A stretch of DNA of 64,000 nt, taken from positions 371,363,733 to 371,427,732 of the forward strand of contig NC_080539.1 of assembly GCF_028640845.1 (NCBI RefSeq), given 5' to 3'. The position numbers and the translations under genes are program-made. Below the pieces are notes generated by a model. That model was given only the letters and a program-made list of their open reading frames with translations. It made no database searches and was not told where the DNA came from. Shown piece by piece: positions 11,007-21,553 of this stretch. Within the stretch, counting starts at the first letter, position 1, and every line of letters begins with the position of its first letter. This stretch comes from Ahaetulla prasina (Eukaryota; Chordata; Lepidosauria; Squamata; Colubridae).

Positions 11007-11415
11007 CATGATGGCGAACCTATGGCATGCGTGCCACAGGTGGCAGGTGGAGCCGTCTCTGCGGGCACGCGAGCTATCACCCTAGGTCAACTCCACCGTG
11101 CATGCACGCAAACCTCCTGCTGGCCATCTGCTTTTCGGGTCTGCTGTGCATGTGGGGAGTTGTGCATGCATGTGCAGGGTCGGGAGATGCTGTGTGGCCC
11201 CCCCTCGCTCCATTTTTGGTCCCAGGAGGCTTTAGGGATGCCTGCTAGGACCAAAACGGGGCATGTGTGTATGTGTGTGTGTGTCACGCATATATGCGTG
11301 GGAGTGGGGGGGGGTTACGCGCGCATGCACGGTGTGCGGGGGGGCACTGCATTATGGGTGTGGGGGTGCACATGCTCTTTCGGCACCCGAGGAAACAAAA
11401 GCTTAGCCATCGCTG
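11007..11415. mobile_element. hAT-type non-autonomous element
   Basis: The ends are CATGATGGCGAACCTATGGC and GCTTAGCCATCGCTG, the same end type as 3620-4351. The interior has GCATGCACGC and (TG)n. No clear 8-bp duplication is visible. Confidence 0.72.
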
Positions 11416-12249
11416 TTGTGATTCTGTTCCGTAAAGTTTCATCGGGTTTGAGGCACATCCCTAACTCGTCTCTTCCGAAAAAATGACTAGCGGGGAAGAG
11501 GAGATGGGGAGGGAAAAGGGGGAGAAAGCAAAATAAATAAATAACTGACGGTGTTTTTAATGCTTTGAAACCTTCTCAAGTCCCATCCCTTGCGTATAAT
11601 TGCGATGAGGGGTTGTCGTTTTTTTTCTCCGAACGACCAAAGAACATCTTCTGTTTCCCCTCGACGTGCGTGCGTGGTTGGTTTTTTTTTTTTTACTAAT
11701 GTACATATGCAGCGAGGTTTTATTCCGAGACGCCCGGTAGCGCTTGTTGATAAGAGAAAGAGGAATTAAAAAAAGGGAGAGGAGGAAACACACCTTAAAA
11801 AGCGCCTTTCTAGTCAGAAAAATTCTCTGTTCAGCCAGATCTCGTGGCTGTGCAGGGCTGAAAGCCATTTTGAAGATAAATGGGCTTTATAGATGTTTCG
11901 TGTGAGGCCGGAGGCTCTGATCTGTTCTGAGTGCGGTTCTTGGACCGCTTGCTGAGTTATTTCTTTTTTTTAAAAAAAATAGTCTTGTTGTTTGGAGTTG
12001 GACATATTTTGACTCCATCGTGGTTTTTTTTTCCGGTTGAGGCAATCAAAGAAAAAATAATAATAATAGTGGAACGAAGCAGAACTCAAAGGGCTGCGTG
12101 GAAGAACAGCCTCCTTGTGAGAGCAGGAAAGTTGGTCGAGCTTGCAAACCGTGGGGGGAAAAAACCAGGAGATAATTGAGGAAAAACCAGGAAGAAAATA
12201 CATGGCTTGGAAAGTCAAGGCTTCAGCCGACGGCGGGTCTTCAAGATTC
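11416..12249. other. Apparently single-copy DNA
   Basis: Several T or A runs, no recognised repeat, no exon with splice signals. Confidence 0.35.
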
Positions 12250-12790
12250 CAGGTGGCCCTCGACTTATGACCGCAGTAGGACCACAATTTTTTTCGTTAA
12301 GCGAGACATTTGTTAAATGGGTTTTATGCAGTGATGGGATTCAGCCAGTTCGCACCACTTCGGGAGAACCGGCTGTTAACTTTCTGAGCAGTTTGGCAAA
12401 CTGGTTGTCGGAAGAATTCGCTAGGGCAGAGAACCGGTTGTTAAATTACTTGAATCCCACCGCTGGTTTTATGACCGTTTACGATTTTTCTTGCCACGTT
12501 TGTTAAGTGAATCGTCGCAATTGTTAAATTAGTAACACGGCTATTAAGCGAATCTAGTTTCGCTGTGGCTTCTCAGGAGGAGGTCGCGAAAGGAGATCAC
12601 GTGACAGCGGGACCCTGCAACCGTCATAAACGTGAGGCGGTTGACAAGTGTCCGAACTCAAATCACGCGACCGTGGGGACGCCGCAGCGGACGTGAGGGT
12701 ATAAAAAAACGGTCGTAAAGTCACTTTTTTCAGGGCTCTCGTTAACTTCGAATGGCCACCAAGCGAACTGTTGTAAGTCAAGGACTATCC
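12250..12790. mobile_element. T1 element interrupted by a small hAT element
   Basis: Begins CAGGTGGCCCTCGACTTATG and ends AAGTCAAGGACTATCC. The T1 sequence GGTTTTATG is split at 12328 and resumes at 12466. Confidence 0.87.
12329..12465. mobile_element. 137-bp hAT-type MITE inside T1
   Basis: The ends CAGTGATGGGATTCA and TGAATCCCACCGCTG are inverted repeats. The flanking 8-bp duplication GTTTTATG (12321-12328 and 12466-12473) is perfect. Confidence 0.93.
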
Positions 12791-12839
12791 GTAGCTACGG
12801 GAACCTCCAATGGTACTTGCACTGTACCTTTGCTGATTA

Positions 12840-13210
12840 CAGGCAGTCCTCAACTTACGACCCCAATGGACCCCAAACTTTGTATCGCTAAGCAAGGCAG
12901 ACCATCGCTGCAGTTGTTAAATGAGTTTTGCCCCGTTTTACACTCTTTGTGGCCATCGTTGTTATGTGAATCGCAGCAGTTGTTAAGGCAGTAACGCGGG
13001 TGTTAAGCTTTCCCATTGACGTTACTTGTCAGACCCCGGGAGACCACAACCGTCATAAGTACATGCCAGTTTCCAAGTATCTGAATTTTGATCACGTGGC
13101 CGTAGGGGTGCTGCAGTGGTCCCAAATGTGAAAAACGGTCATAAGTCGCTTTTTTTTTTCAGTGCTAAGTTCGAACGGTCACTAAATGAACTGTTGTAAG
13201 CCGAGGCATG
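12840..13210. mobile_element. T1 element
   Basis: Preceded by TA, starts CAGGCAGTCCTCAACTTACG and ends GAACTGTTGTAAGCCGAGG. The interior is nearly full length. Confidence 0.87.
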
Positions 13211-13784
13211 GGTCCAGGAGCAAATAAAGGACCCGATTGGAGGGGGAAGGGGAGAGGACCCCCATGATACAGCTCTGTCTCTGCTATCTTGCGCCCCGTT
13301 TTAAGGGAAAAGAGAAATACACATCACACAACTTTCCCAGTTTCTGCTTCCCGACGGAAAAACATGCTTGGCTAACTGTCGCTTGTTCCTTGACGCTGAA
13401 GTTGTACTTTTTTAAAAAAATAATAAAAATCCTCCAGGCTAAGTTTTTCTCTCTCTGTCTCCCCCGCACGCCTGCTCCAGTCACGCCTCTCTCAGGCTCG
13501 CTTTTTAAAAAATGCTGCAAGAATCCGTCCCACCCCCCCCCCCCACCCCCACATACACAGACATTCGGAAACGGGCCAGTTTGAACACCGGCAAGTTCAG
13601 GCGGGCCCTGGAGGTTGGCTTTGTGTTTTCGTTCCGTCTTTTGGCACAGTCGCCTTGTGCCGGGACCGAACAAGGGTGGACATGCTGTGGGGGGGTGTCT
13701 ACAATGACATTCCCCCTCCTTGTGGATAATTTTTTTTTCCTTGATGTCCAGCGGTGTCCGATTCTTGGAAACTGCCCCGGATAA
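13211..13784. other. Apparently single-copy DNA with a C-rich run
   Basis: Contains a C13 run near 13532. Long overlapping frames on both strands have no recognisable domain and no coding signature. Confidence 0.35.
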
Positions 13785-13987
13785 AGTCCCAAAAGGTGTT
13801 TTGTGTTTTTTTCCCAAGAGGCAACTGGACTTTCTTGTTTGTCTTTGAAGACGTTTCGCTTCTCATCTAAGAAGCTTCTTCGGTTCTAACTGGAGCCGAA
13901 CTTGGTCCTTTCTGTCCAAAATGTGGACTTGGCTGTCTTCAAAAGAGTGGCTCTTGTGTTTTAAATGCAGTTGGACTGCTGAATCTA

Positions 13988-15167
13988 TTGTGTTTCCCCG
14001 AAAATAAGACCTTGTCTTGTTGTTGTGTCTGCGCCCCCCCCGAGCGGGCACCCTGCCAGAAAGTGACTTGGAAAGTGAGGGGGAAGGGCCATCAGGACTT
14101 ACCTCAGGAGCACCGGCTTCCCTGGCTCAGCTCCAGGAGCCAGAGGCAGGCCAGGTGGAGGAGATAACGAGGCCTCCATCCCCTGACTCATCCCCCCTCA
14201 GGCCACGCTTCCAGACCCAGCTGATGGCAATCAGGCCTGGCTGGACCCTAGGTTTCGTAGGCAGGAGAGGCGGGAACAACAGAAGCAGGGGCAGGGCAGG
14301 CCTAGGAAGTGCTGAGTCACGGAGCCACACCCCACAGAGTATAAAAGCAGTCCTGGCTGCTCTTCTGCTCCGTGACGAGCAAAAATTGAGCTAAACTCTT
14401 TGACTTGGAGAAGTGAGTTGAACATTTGGCCTGGACTGCTGACTTCCTGGTTGCCTGGCAACCCCAAGATAAAAGAGAGACTTTGGCAGGCAGCTGCAGA
14501 TTCACTGCCAGGACTGATAGCAGCCGTGAGCTCAATTACTGGCTCGTTTAGCCAGCTCGCATGGCTGAGGCAGGGAGGGGACAGAACACTTGTTTTCTTT
14601 TGGGCCCCAAACTAAGCACCAGGTCTTATTTTCAGGGGATGTCTTATCCGCTTAGCTTAGGACTACTGCAGCCAGGTGTCCCATGCCCCGACACCTGTCG
14701 CGCTGCTGCCCAATTTCTGCAGCCGCTTTTGTGGCATGTGGTGCCGTTGCATGCTCGAGCGGTGGCACAGGCGGGATGTGTGATGCAGTGTCCTGCTACA
14801 AGTGGCGGCGCGACGTGCCATGTGGCTTCCTGTGAGCAGCGGAACTGGCACAACATGCCACATGGCATCTAGCCACAAGCAGCCGGACGCGGCCATGGAA
14901 AAATTTAGACAGCGGTGTGACAAGTGTCGAGGCATGGGAGACCTGGCTGTGGCGGTCCTAAGGTAAGCTGGTGCAGAGTACATAGGGTAGCTTCACCCCC
15001 ACCCTAGCTTGATCTTTATGCATGCGCCTCGCCCCACTTCATACAACCAAATGGCGGGCGGGGCATAACTATGGTTTATTTTGGGGGTAGGGCTTATATT
15101 AAGTGCAGGCGTGAAAATCAGGCTAGGGGTTGTTTTTGGGGTAGGTTGTATATCCGGGGAAACACGG
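13988..15167. mobile_element. Mariner-like TIR element (TTTCCCCGAAAATAAG ends), carrying a solo LTR
   Basis: The left end TTGTGTTTCCCCGAAAATAA and right end CCGGGGAAACACGG are inverted repeats flanked by TA (13986-13987 and 15168-15169). The left end has two C-to-T changes consistent with CpG decay. No transposase frame is seen. A second copy of this family is 23998-24313. Confidence 0.8.
14021..14588 (+). mobile_element. Solo LTR of an LTR retrotransposon/endogenous retrovirus
   Basis: Begins TGTTGTGTCTG and ends GACAGAACA, flanked by the perfect 5-bp duplication CTTGT (14016-14020 and 14589-14593). It includes a TATA-like box TATAAAAG at 14340-14347. No internal retroviral genes are adjacent, so it is a recombined solo LTR, 568 bp. 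It shares most of its 5' half with 15356-15861. Confidence 0.88.
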
Positions 15168-15355
15168 TAGTTCTGATTGATTTGTTCTATGTTGCGCCAT
15201 GCATTTGTGAAGTGGTTGTTTTGTTTCCCCAATGTACAGATCTGCACATGGCTCACTGCATATACCACGTTGCTCAGTTTGTGTCTGGCAGTTGTATCCT
15301 TGGTGTGGGCAAGCTTCTGCCTTAGTGTATTCTCGGGTTTAAAAAATATACCTAT

Positions 15356-15861
15356 TGTTCTGTCCGTCCGAGTGATGGCTTAATTAGCTGGCACTATCAG
15401 CTCTGGCAGCAAAATAGCGAGCGTCTGCCAAGTGTCTCTGTTATCTCCCTTGACGCCGATGAGTCACCCAGGAACAAACTTCAGCTCTTAGTTAATCAGT
15501 TGATTTGCCTGCTACGAAGAGGCACAGCAGCTCTTGCTGCTTTTATGTCCTGTGGGGTGTGGCTCCATGACTCAGCACTTCCTAGGCCTGCCCCACCCCT
15601 GCTTCTGTTGTTCCCGCCTACGAAACCTAGGGTCCAGCCAGGCCTGATTGCCATCAGCTGGGTCTGGAGGCGTGGCCTGGGGGAGGAAAGAGTCAGGGGA
15701 CGGAGGCCTTGTTATCTCTTCCACCTGGCCTACCTCTGGCTCCTGGAGCTGAGCCAGGGAAGCTGGTGCTCCCGAGATAAGTCCTGACGGTCCTTCCCCC
15801 TCACTGTCCGAGTCACTTTCTGGCAGGAGGCCCGGCTCGGGGGGGGGGTGCAGACACAACA
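15356..15861 (-). mobile_element. Solo LTR, minus strand
   Basis: Same family as 14021-14588 in the opposite orientation: the ends, read on +, are TGTTCTGTCC and CAGACACAACA. The perfect 5-bp duplication is CCTAT (15351-15355 and 15862-15866). Its separate duplication shows that it is an independent insertion. Confidence 0.88.
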
Positions 15862-16080
15862 CCTATGTTGTGTTGGCTCAAGATCCTCCTGAGCTTTTCC
15901 GATATTCCTGCAACGCATGGAATGACAACGTTGCTTCGTTTATTGTTCTCTTCGTTGTCTGTTACGGTGGAGCTCCTGTTGGGTCTTTTTTTTGAGTCCA
16001 GTTGCCTTTTGAAAAAAAGCACCTTTGGAACAACTATGACCTGGATGATCGAGAATCTCCATAGACAGAAGTTCCTGCAA

Positions 16081-16302
16081 CTTTGTTGGCGAGGTTTTTC
16101 AGGAGAGGTCTGCCATTGTCTGCTTCCAAGGGCTGAGAGAGAGTGACTGGACCAAGATTGCTCAGCCGCCTTTGTGCCCAAGACGGGACTAGAACTCCCA
16201 ATCTCCTGGCGATTGGTTTAAAGTCACCCAGTTTGGCTTTTATAGTTACGGTGGAACTAAAACTCCCCATCTCCTGGGGATTGGCCCGAAGTCACCCAGT
16301 TT
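16081..16302 (-). mobile_element. Sauria-type tRNA SINE, part 1
   Basis: The minus strand reads GGCAATGGCAGACCTCTCCT and TGGGTGACTTTAAACCAATC-type sequence, the body of the squamate Sauria SINE. The block AACTCCCAATCTCCTGG is partly duplicated at 16259-16280. It continues after the SINE at 16303. Confidence 0.7.
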
Positions 16303-16574
16303 TTTTATTATTATTTTTTATTTGCATTTATATCCCGCCCTTCTCCGAAGACTCAGGGCGGCTTACACTATGTCAGGCAATAGTCTTCATCCATTTGTAT
16401 ACTATATACAAAGTCAACTTATTGCCCCCCAACAATTTGGGTCCTCATTTTACCTACCTTATAAAGGATGGAAGGCTGAGTCAACCCTGGGCCTGGTGGG
16501 ACTTGAACCTGCAGTAATTGCAGGCAGTTGCTGTTAATAACAGGCTGCATTAGCCTGTTGAGCCACCAGAGGCC
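16303..16574 (-). mobile_element. tRNA-derived SINE with L2-like tail
   Basis: Full-length minus copy: tail TTTATATCCCGCCCTTCTCC at the left, B box complement GGGACTTGAACC at 16498-16509, A box region TGAGCCACCAGAGGCC at the right. Confidence 0.9.
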
Positions 16575-16648
16575 CAGTTGGCTTTCATGCCTAAGGCAGG
16601 ACTAGAACTCCCCCTCTTCCGGTTCCTAGCCTGACGCCTTAACCACTA
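16575..16648 (-). mobile_element. Sauria-type SINE, part 2 (tRNA head)
   Basis: On the minus strand: GTAGTGGTTAAGGCGTCAGG and GAGTTCTAGTCCTGCC, the tRNA-like promoter boxes. It is the head of the SINE begun at 16081. Confidence 0.75.
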
Positions 16649-16651
16649 CGG

Positions 16652-16785
16652 GGTTATCCTTGACTTATAACCACTCATTTAGGGACAGTTTGAAGTTACA
16701 ACTGCACTAAAAAAGAATTATGTTATGACCGCTTATGCCCATTCTAGCGTTCCCCTGATCATGTGATCAAAATTCAACCAGTTCT
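16652..16785. mobile_element. T1 fragment
   Basis: GTTATCCTTGACTTATAACC followed by CATTTAGGGACAGTTTGAAG and ATCATGTGATCAAAATTC; truncated. Confidence 0.75.
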
Positions 16786-16848
16786 TGATATTAAAAAAGA
16801 AACTTTTAATATCAAGAACCGTGGTAGGAATTGGGTGTGACTAGGGGC

Positions 16849-17105
16849 AGCGGTGGGCTGCAACCGGTTTAACAACCGGTTCTCGTGTGCACACGTGCTT
16901 CATGCATGCACGGACCATGTTCAAAATACAGCAATTTGAAGCTCAGCCGCTTACTTTCTAAGGCAACCCCGGTAAGTAGAACAGCGGAGGCGCAGAAATG
17001 AGCTGTGCCCCGCGAATCAGCTGAGACAGAAAGAAGGAAATATAGGACAGGATAGGGCGCGAGTGGGTGGGCGGGGCCAGCTGATTGTTGGAACTACCGG
17101 TTCGC
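16849..17105. mobile_element. hAT-type non-autonomous element, truncated by CR1
   Basis: Starts CAGCGGTGGGCTGCAACCGG and contains CTACCGGTTCGCTCGAACCG; the CR1 end follows directly. Confidence 0.65.
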
Positions 17106-17440
17106 TCGAACCGCTCCGAACCACCAGCAGCAATCTTCCAGTATTTGAGGGGCTGCCACAGAGAGGAGGGGGTCAACCTATTCTCCAAAGCACCTGAAGG
17201 CAGGATGGAAATTAATCAAGGAGAGAAACAACCTAGAAATAAGAAGAAATTTCCTGACAGTGAGAACAATTGACCAGTGGAACGGCTTGTCTCTAGAAGT
17301 TGTGGGCGCTCCAACCCCTGGAGGTTTTTTAAAAAGAGATTGGACAACCATTTGTCTGGAATTGTACGGGTCTCCTGCTTGAGCAGGGGGCTGGACTAGG
17401 AGACCTCTAAGGTCCCTTCCAGCTCTGTTCTGATTGATTG
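17106..17440 (+). mobile_element. CR1 LINE 3' end
   Basis: Encodes the CR1 RT C-terminus (AAIFQYLRGCHREEGVNLFS) and ends with the GGTCCCTTCCAGCTCTG terminus and short (GATT)n. Confidence 0.9.
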
Positions 17441-17691
17441 ATTGGGATGACTCAGAAGGAGAAAAATCTCAGTTCCAGGCAGCCCGAGAGCTTCTCTTTT
17501 TAATTACGTTTCTGGCTAGGAAAATTAGATGTTTTCTGGAGCGTAAAGAGGGATCTGATGGGAAGATAATTGTGCCTCAGGGTGTAGATTAGCCAGTAAT
17601 CGAACAGGAGGGAGGCCGTCCGGCTGCAAAGCTCACTTGCAAATCTGAAAGTTTGCAGGAGGCAAATAAAGGCCGCACGCATCAGCGCTGA
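17441..17691. other. Apparently single-copy DNA
   Basis: Nothing recognised. Confidence 0.3.
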
Positions 17692-18112
17692 AGGTACTCC
17701 TCAGCTTACGACCATGATTCAGCCCAAAATGTATGACGTTAAGCAGAGGTGGGTTTCAGCAGGTTCTGACCCGTTCTGGAGAACCAGTAGCGGAAATTTT
17801 GAGTAGTTCGGAGAATCGGTAGTAAAAATTCTGACTGGCCCCAGCCCCCCCATCGATTCTCTGCCTCCCAGCTGATCGGGAGGAAATGGGGATTTTGCAG
17901 TATCCTTCCCACAGAGTGGGGTGGGAATGGAGATTTTACAGTATCCTTCCCCTGCCACGCCCACCAAGCCACGCCCACCAAGCCACGCCCACAGAACCGG
18001 TAGTAAAAAATTATGAAAGCCACCACTGGCATTAAGTGGGAAATATGTTCAGTGAGTATTGTCCAGTTTTATGACTTTTCTACATTCTACATTTTTCTTC
18101 CTTTTCTCCCCT
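17692..18112. mobile_element. T1 element interrupted by a hAT element
   Basis: AGGTACTCCTCAGCTTACGA leads in, and T1 sequence resumes at 18029 with GCATTAAGTGGG. The 3' part is diverged. Confidence 0.75.
17744..18028. mobile_element. hAT-type element inside T1
   Basis: The ends are CAGAGGTGGGTTTCAGCAGG and AAAGCCACCACTG. The flanks ACGTTAAG and GCATTAAG match at 6 of 8. The interior has CCACGCCCACCAAG repeats. Confidence 0.83.
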
Positions 18113-18179
18113 CTCCTGTCTTTCTCTTTTTAAAATAAGAGAGAAAATAAAAAAACGAGGCACAGTTTGCTCTTATGTA

Positions 18180-18535
18180 GGTAGTCCTCGTTTTAGAACC
18201 ATTCATTTAGCGAGCATTCAAGATTATGTCAACACTGGAAAAAGTGAATTACGACATTTTCGACACTTATAATCGTGGCAGTCCCCTGGTGGTCACCTGA
18301 TCAAAATTTGGATGTATTTTTGTCCCCGGGGGGGTGGGGGTGTCATAAGATCCCCATTTCCGACCTTCCGACAAGCAACGTCAACAAGGAAGCCCGATTC
18401 GCTTCACAACTTACTAATTTAACCACTGCAGTGATTCACTTAACGACCATGGCAAGAAAGGACGTAAAAAGGGGGCAAAACCCCCACTTCACCGCTGTCT
18501 CACTTAGCGACGGAAATTTGGTGCTTTGCAAGTCG
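18180..18535. mobile_element. T1 element
   Basis: GTAGTCCTCGTTTTAGAACC at the left and GCTTTGCAAGTCGAGGACT at the right, with typical interior blocks. Confidence 0.83.
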
Positions 18536-18545
18536 AGGACTTCGT

Positions 18546-18975
18546 GGACTCGGCTGGTCAGAAGGTCGCGAAAGGGGATCACATGACACACACACCCCAC
18601 ATCCGTCGTAAATGCGAGTCAGTTGCCAAGCGTCTGAATTTGGATCGCGAGACCATGGGGAGGCTGCAGCGGTCGTAAGTGTGTGACAAATGGTCGTAAG
18701 CAGGGGTCACCAACCTTTCGTACCTCAGGGACCACTAAATTCATAATTTTAAATCCTGTGGACCACTAGTATGAATTTTTTAAGAAGAAAAATAGTATTT
18801 AGTGCAATATAAAAAATGCAAATAATTTTTCTGTGGACCACCAAAATTTTCTCATGGACCACCAGTGGTCCATGGACCACTGGTTGGTGACCACTGATCA
18901 TAAGTCCCTTTTTATAGTGCCGTCGTAACTTCAAATGGTCCACTAAGTGAACCGTCGTAAGTGGGGGGACTACTT
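18546..18975. mobile_element. T1 element, 5'-truncated, interrupted by a hAT element
   Basis: The interior GGTCAGAAGGTCGCGAAAGG is followed by GGTCGTAAG, then the hAT insertion, then CATAAGTCCC and the T1 end CGTCGTAAGTGGGGGGACTA. Confidence 0.83.
18701..18896. mobile_element. 196-bp hAT-type element inside T1
   Basis: The ends are CAGGGGTCACCAACCTTTCG and TGGTTGGTGACCACTG; the flanks are GTCGTAAG and ATCATAAG (6 of 8). It is an internally deleted relative of 53538-54272 and 59169-59889, sharing CTCAGGGACCACTAAATTCA and GGACCACCAGTGGTCCATGG. Confidence 0.88.
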
Positions 18976-19500
18976 GTATTCTCGCTGCCGTTGTGGGTCC
19001 ATCACTTGGGCTCACAACTGGTGCAGCCACAATTCCATTTCGTTTCTGCTGTTGTGTGGGGGGTTTGTGTTTGTGTTTAATTTCTTGGTTAGATTTCTAA
19101 GCCGCCCCAATCTGGCAGCCAGAGACCCACAATGTCTAAACTAAAATTGCAACTTGCTGTCGTTAATTTAAATGTCAATCTGTCTCCGAGTAACCGTTAA
19201 CATTGATGGCGCTGACTTCATTGATTTAATTCAAAGTCCTCTGGAATTGTTTGGGCTGGATATGCCTTTTTAAAAAAAAAACCCCAAAAAACTGAACGAT
19301 CCATGGAAAGCCATGGCACAAAATAGCGAGGCTGCAATTCGGAAGCATTTCGGTGGCTTTTCATTTGGAGGAGTGCGGGCCACCCAGCGATTTTTCTGAG
19401 CCGTTACAGGAGGAGCATGATGGCGGAAGCTGGTGAAAACCTCTGCATTGAATAAAATCGGCCACCTTCGGATTTTTTTATTTTTATTTTTTGTCATCCT
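18976..19500. other. Apparently single-copy DNA
   Basis: No repeat boundary or exon recognised. Confidence 0.35.
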
Positions 19501-19534
19501 AAACGGTCTTTCTTGGTCTCGGCGTGGTTATGAC

Positions 19535-19607
19535 TTCAGAGGAATTCTGGGAGTTGAAGTCCATGTATGCTGGCTGGGGAATTCTGGGAGTTGACATGCA
19601 GTTGATC
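19535..19607. repeat. hAT-foldback fragments
   Basis: Two copies of GGAATTCTGGGAGTTGA motifs related to the palindromic hAT family. Confidence 0.6.
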
Positions 19608-19752
19608 TGACCAGGTGGCTAAAACACTGAGCTTGTCAATCAGAAAGGTCTACAGTTTGGCGGTTCGAATCCCTAGTACAGGCTCTGCGTGAGCAGTGGC
19701 TTGGACTAGATGACCTGCAAGGTCCCTTCCAACTCTGTTACTGTTACTGATA
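19608..19752 (+). mobile_element. tRNA-CR1 composite SINE
   Basis: A tRNA-like head with GGTGGCTAAAACACTGAGCT (A box) and GGCGGTTCGAATCCCTAG (B box) joins directly to a CR1 terminus: CTTGGACTAGATGACCTGCA then AGGTCCCTTCCAACTCTG and (TTACTG)n. This is the arrangement expected of a CR1-mobilised SINE. Confidence 0.82.
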
Positions 19753-19975
19753 TCCTAGCTAGGGAATTCTGGGAGTTGAAGTCCACACATCCCAGTTGGA
19801 ATTTCTGTAAGTTGGAAGTCCATGCATGGTGGCTGGGGAGTTCTGGGTCTTGAAGTCCACAAATGTTGACTCGGGGAATTCTGGGAGTTGGAAATCCACA
19901 TATCCTGGCTGGGGAATTCTGGGAATTGGAAGTCCACCCATCTTCAAACAGCCAAGATTGAGAAGCACCGCTCTA
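19753..19975. repeat. Local array of CTGGGAATTCTGGGAGTTG blocks
   Basis: Four related blocks of roughly 50 bp (GGGAATTCTGGGAGTTGAAG plus TCCACAXAT-type spacer), ending TTGAGAAGCACCGCT, which resembles a hAT end. Confidence 0.65.
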
Positions 19976-20694
19976 CGCTGTCCTTACGACCGAGTTTGGG
20001 TGATAAATTGTATGACGATCACCCTGAATAGATTCTAGATTTGATGTCTGTCTAACCATGATACGCTTGTGTCCTGGAAACCGTTTTTGTACGGTTTGTT
20101 GTTCCATTTGCTGCCTTCCTCTCACACCCATCCGAATAGCGAGACGCCTTGAAGTTGTCCTCAGCTGCACCGAAGCGACGGTTTTACTTAGGGGAAGAAT
20201 GGTGCGATTATGTCTGAATCTCGCCATAGTATAACGGGACCTTCTGGGATGTGGAACCTCTTAAAGCGGTGACTCATTTCTTCATCGTCTCGCACTTAAA
20301 AGGCTGTGGCCCACTTTAAATGAGGTTGCCTGTAAGGATTGGATCCCAGAGTCGTGAAGATTCTGGAAAGCAGGCGCTTGTGAGCTTTCAACAGGCCAAC
20401 ATCCCAAAAGGCTGTTAAAAAGAAGCTCAGGAACCCTGGGATCTAACTACGCGTGAGGATGTATTGATGTTACATGGAAATGAGTTCAGTTGCAGCAGTT
20501 CTTGTAAGTCGATTCCTCACGGTTCAATAAATCTTGCTAAAGAAAACTTCGGAAGAATCGGGACTCGAGGAAAAGAATGGTGTTGGAGTTTAGGGAGCTG
20601 GTCCAAAGTTTGGAAATTGGTTTATTTTTAGGTCTGGGCATGTCCCCGTTCGGTTGGTCTCGTAAAGGAAGAGTTTATGGTTTTGCAGGAATGG
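19976..20694. other. Apparently single-copy DNA
   Basis: Nothing recognised. Confidence 0.35.
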
Positions 20695-21030
20695 GGAATG
20701 TCTAGTTTAATGGGTAAGACGCTGAGCTTGTCCATCAGAAAGGTTGGCAGTTTGGCGGTTCGAATCCCTAGCGCAGCATAACGGGGTGAGCTCCCGTGAC
20801 TTGTCCCAGCTTCTGCCAACCTAGCAGTTCAAAAGCAGGTAAAAAAGGCAAGTAGAAAAATAGGGACGACCTTTGGTGGGAAGGGAACAGCGTTCCGTGC
20901 GCCTTTGGCATTAAGTCATGCCGGCCACATGACCACGGAGACGTCTTCGGACAGCGCTGGCTCTTTGGCTTTGAAATGGAGAGGAGCACCGCCCCCTAGA
21001 GTCGGGAGCGAGGGGAACCTTTACCTTTTT
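20695..21030 (+). mobile_element. tRNA-derived SINE (ATGCCGGCCACATGACC body)
   Basis: The head AAGACGCTGAGCTTGTCCAT and B box GGCGGTTCGAATCCCTAG are followed by TCATGCCGGCCACATGACCA, GGAGACGTCTTCGGACAGCG, and the 3' end GAGCACCGCCCCCTAGAGTC with AACCTTTACC. The 3' end resembles the BovB-type tail of squamate SINEs. A second copy is 44283-44577. Confidence 0.82.
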
Positions 21031-21032
21031 TT

Positions 21033-21410
21033 ATTTTAATGAAAAGAAAGACTAGGGATGGCACAATAGCAGCCTTCCAATATTTGAGGGGGTGCCACAG
21101 AGAAGTGGGGATCAACCTCTTCTCCAAAGCACCTGAAGGTAGAACAAGAAGCAGCAGATGGAAATTAATCAAGGAGAGAAGCAACCTGGAATTAAGGAGG
21201 AATTTCCTAACAGGGAGAACAATTAACCAGTGGAACAGCTTGCCACCAGAAGTTGTGGGTGCTCCAACATTGGAAGGTTTTAAGAAAAGATTGGATAACC
21301 ATTTGCCTGAAATGTTGTACAGTTTCCTCCTTGAGCAAAGGGGCTGGACTAGAAGACCTCCAAGGTCCCTTCCAACTCTTGTTAATCTGATTCTTTGATT
21401 GAGATTGACT
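21033..21410 (+). mobile_element. CR1 LINE 3' end
   Basis: The frame 21039-21398 reads the CR1 RT C-terminus (AAFQYLRGCHREVGINLFSK, later RTINQWNSLPPEVVGAPTLE). The 3' UTR ends GGTCCCTTCCAACTC and (GATT)n-like sequence. Confidence 0.92.
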
Positions 21411-21553
21411 ATTTAAGAGATGGTCATCTAAAGAACCAGTTGGAAGCTTCTTAAAGATCAGTGAAGAGACCAAACCACCTTGCCTATCACAGAAGACATG
21501 TTAGAATCAGGAGATCTGTGCATTAATGACCGTGGTAATATATATATATAGTT

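Larger units (their letters stand above)
13785..16080 (-). pseudogene. Penelope-like element (RT end and GIY-YIG), split by three insertions
   Basis: Minus-strand fragments of one Penelope protein are recognisable. At 15862-16020 is NVVIPCVAGISEKLRRILSQ, the region between the RT and the endonuclease. At 15170-15350 is a decayed GIY-YIG start: SNVVYAVSHVQICTLGKQN in place of the usual VYA...C..YIGETK. At 13863-13985 is the endonuclease end, TIDSAVQLHLKHKSHSFEDS then QVHILDRKD. Beyond it, 13785-13903 holds the terminal block with AGATGAGAAGCGAAACGTCT (minus strand) and GTCCAGTTGCCTCTTG. The pieces are in order if a mariner-like element (13988-15167) and a solo LTR (15356-15861) are removed. 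The protein is broken and the upstream RT is missing. Eukaryotic Penelope elements combine an RT with a GIY-YIG nuclease. Confidence 0.86.

Noticed and set aside
14040..14400. Frames on both strands with repeated Glu/Pro/Ser text at 14.0 and 15.6 kb
   Set aside because: They coincide with two solo LTRs; LTRs of this kind are not coding.
20740..20775. tRNA-like sequence GGCGGTTCGAATCCCTAG
   Set aside because: It is a SINE promoter box; no complete cloverleaf is present, so no tRNA gene is called.
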